45,199 nt of DNA from Pseudomonadota bacterium (GTDB taxonomy: Bacteria > Pseudomonadota > Gammaproteobacteria > Burkholderiales > Burkholderiaceae). The notes beneath the pieces are model-generated. The model had not been told where the DNA came from and did no database searches. It saw nothing but the letters and a program-made list of their open reading frames with translations. The stretch is taken from assembly GCA_021778935.1 (NCBI GenBank), contig JAJYBQ010000003.1, positions 1 through 45,199 of the forward strand, given 5' to 3'. This document shows positions 43,722 through 45,199 of the stretch, in pieces. Numbering within the stretch: position 1 is the first letter of the stretch; the number at the start of each line of letters is the position of its first letter. Position numbers and translations under genes: made by a program.

Positions 43722-45185
43722 ATGAACGACGCCCCGCTTCCCGAACTGTCGTGCGGCTTCGTGCGCCTTGCGGGTGCGCTGCCGGTCTGGCGCGCCGTCG
43801 TGACCCCGCGCCAGTGGCGCGATGCGGCCAGCCTCGTCCGCAGCCGCGACGGGCGCCTGGTCGCCCTCTGGGGAACCGACCGGCGCGCGCACGACGGCCG
43901 CTTCGGCGTCGCCGCGGCCTACGCGACGGCGGAGGGGTTCGTCTGGCTCGACCTGCCGATCGATGCCGCGGCCGAGGGCAGCAGTCTGCAGTACCCCGAC
44001 CTCGCCGCCGACTTCCCCCCCGCCGAGCGCATGCAGCGCGCGGTCGCGGATCTCCTCGGCCTCCACGCGGACGCGGCATCGGCACGTCGCCCCTGGCTGC
44101 GCCATGCGGCCTGGCCGGAAACCTACTTCCCGCTGCGGCGCGAGGCCGACGGCGGCGAACGCTTCGCGGCGGAAGACGAGCGCTACGACTTCGTCGCCGT
44201 CGAGGGCGACGGTGTGCACGAGATCGCGGTGGGCCCGGTGCATGCGGGCATCATCGAGCCGGGACATTTCCGCTTTTCGGTGGTCGGCGAAAAGGTCCTG
44301 CGGCTGGAAGAACGCCTGGGCTACGCCCACAAGGGAATCGACAAGCGCTTCGAGGGCATGGCGGTGGCGGCGGGCGCGCGCCTTGCGGCACGGGTGTCCG
44401 GCGACAGCACGGTGGCCTACGGGTGGGCGTACTGCATGGCGGCCGAAGCGCTCTGCGCGACCGAGGTTCCGGCGCGCGCGCAATGGCTGCGGGCGCTGGC
44501 GCTGGAGCGCGAGCGCATCGCCAGCCATCTCGGCGATCTGGGTGCGCTGGGCAACGACGCCGCGTTCGCCTTCGGGCTCGCCCAGTTCTCGCGTCTGCGG
44601 GAAACCTGGCTGCGCCGCAACCGCGAGGTGTTCGGGCACCGCCTGGGCATGGACTGGATCGTTCCCGGCGGAGTGGCGGGCGACATCCCCGCGTCGACGC
44701 TGGCGCAACTGCGCGACGACTGCGCGGCACTCGACGGCGAGGTGCACCGGCTGCAGTCGATCTACGACGAGCACGCCGGCCTGCAGGACCGATTCGTCGG
44801 CACCGGGCGCATGGACCGCGACCTGGCGGCCCGCCTGCACTGCACCGGCATGGCGGCGCGCGCGAGCGGCCTGGGAAGCGATCTGCGCGCGGCGCTGCCG
44901 GTCGCGCCCTACGACCGGCTCGGCGTACACGTGGCGCGGGCGGCGGGCGGCGACGTCGCGGCCCGCGTGGCGCTGCGCTTCGCCGAACTCTACGAGTCCT
45001 TGCGGCTCCTCGGCGACATCGCCCGCGACGTCCCCGACGGCGCGATCCGGACCCATGCCGGCGCGGCGGCGCCGGATGCGTTCGGGGCCGGCGCCGTCGA
45101 AGGGTGGCGCGGGGAAGTGTGGGTGGCGATCGAGTCCGATGGCCAGGGACGCATCCGGCGCGCCCACTGCCACGATCCGTCGTGA
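43722..45185 (+). CDS. hyfG: Hyf-like large subunit (NuoC-NuoD fusion) without a complete [NiFe] site
   Basis: 487 aa. Residues 1 to about 135 resemble NuoC/HycE N-terminal domains (LLGLHADAASARRPWLRHAAWPE). From about 165 it follows the 49-kDa/large-subunit fold: EIAVGPVHAGIIEPGHFRF, EERLGYAHKGIDKRFEGM and LERERIASHLGDLGALGNDAAF. Where active group 4 hydrogenases have the first nickel ligands (CGIC, about residue 225) this protein reads VSGDSTVAYG. The C-terminus ends with HCHDPS (Cys483) and has no CxxC. It therefore cannot bind [NiFe] in the known way and resembles energy-converting hydrogenase-related (Ehr) complexes. Its stop overlaps the next gene by 4 bp. Confidence 0.88.
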   Translation: MNDAPLPELSCGFVRLAGALPVWRAVVTPRQWRDAASLVRSRDGRLVALWGTDRRAHDGRFGVAAAYATAEGFVWLDLPIDAAAEGSSLQYPDLAADFPPAERMQRAVADLLGLHADAASARRPWLRHAAWPETYFPLRREADGGERFAAEDERYDFVAVEGDGVHEIAVGPVHAGIIEPGHFRFSVVGEKVLRLEERLGYAHKGIDKRFEGMAVAAGARLAARVSGDSTVAYGWAYCMAAEALCATEVPARAQWLRALALERERIASHLGDLGALGNDAAFAFGLAQFSRLRETWLRRNREVFGHRLGMDWIVPGGVAGDIPASTLAQLRDDCAALDGEVHRLQSIYDEHAGLQDRFVGTGRMDRDLAARLHCTGMAARASGLGSDLRAALPVAPYDRLGVHVARAAGGDVAARVALRFAELYESLRLLGDIARDVPDGAIRTHAGAAAPDAFGAGAVEGWRGEVWVAIESDGQGRIRRAHCHDPS

Positions 45186-45199
45186 CAGAACTGGCCGGC
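45182..45199 (+). CDS. start of the next hyf gene (probably hyfI/NuoB-like), partial
   Basis: A GTG at 45182 overlaps the hyfG stop (GTGA) and continues to the window edge (six codons). In Hyf-like operons of this layout the following gene encodes the NuoB-like iron-sulfur subunit. Identity is inferred from position only. Confidence 0.35.

Noticed and set aside
43722..45185. Functional [NiFe] hydrogenase-4 large subunit
   Set aside because: The CGIC motif is missing and no C-terminal CxxC is present, so nickel binding in the known mode is excluded.

Overview
This is a visibly GC-rich proteobacterial chromosome segment. The family set (XrtA/PEP-CTERM-type exopolysaccharide export genes, LpxO-like hydroxylase, TrmB, Hyf-like membrane complex, small toxin-antitoxin modules) fits a betaproteobacterium best. 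That assignment is inferred from gene content; no rRNA or other phylogenetic marker lies in the window.

Layout. (1) 1-3088: the end of cysQ, a TauE/SafE permease, and two minus-strand genes for a family 2 glycosyltransferase and a sulfotransferase. (2) 3447-19034: one tightly packed plus-strand operon for a surface polysaccharide. It makes UDP-GalNAcA (TviB/WbpO-like dehydrogenase, then WbpP-like epimerase) and encodes a Wzx-like flippase, two NodB deacetylases, a membrane GT2, a fused GT4-GT4 protein, two asparagine-synthase-like amidotransferases, another GT4 and a Wzy/WaaL-like polymerase or ligase. Many junctions are ATGA or GTGA overlaps. (3) 18991-24343: two closely related secreted beta-helix proteins in opposite orientation with a glycosyltransferase gene between them. 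(4) 24378-30664: a minus-strand operon of the five export proteins typical of XrtA (exosortase A) loci: ATPase, tyrosine autokinase, export lipoprotein, chain-length protein and outer-membrane beta-barrel. I see no exosortase and no PEP-CTERM protein. (5) 30766-36542: a patchwork holding an ATP-grasp/LMW-phosphatase fusion, a cysC remnant, a Phd/VapC module, YdcF/ElyC and ACP genes, an internally shortened DUF4143 ATPase, and a hicAB module framed by inverted repeats and a short direct repeat. (6) 36540-38335: LpxO-like hydroxylase and trmB. (7) 38510-45199: a hyfBCEFG(I) operon for a complex-I-like membrane complex whose large subunit lacks the first [NiFe] cysteine motif and has no complete second one.

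How it fits together. Groups 2 to 4 read as one Wzx/Wzy-type system. It would make a polysaccharide containing N-acetylgalactosaminuronic acid, probably partly amidated by the AsnB-like enzymes and partly deacetylated, export it through the XrtA-type envelope machinery, and possibly trim or epimerise it with the beta-helix proteins. The sulfotransferase, the PAP phosphatase CysQ and the cysC remnant at the two flanks suggest that sulfation is or was part of the pathway. The phosphatase domain at 30766-32469 is a plausible partner for the tyrosine kinase.

The observations I rate highest are the transposon-like borders around hicAB (a 19/21 inverted repeat with an abutting 7-8 bp direct repeat), the [NiFe]-less Hyf complex, the ATP-grasp/phosphatase fusion, the amidated-uronate pathway with a cysteine-less amidotransferase, and two neighbouring genes that each lost about 100 internal codons in frame.
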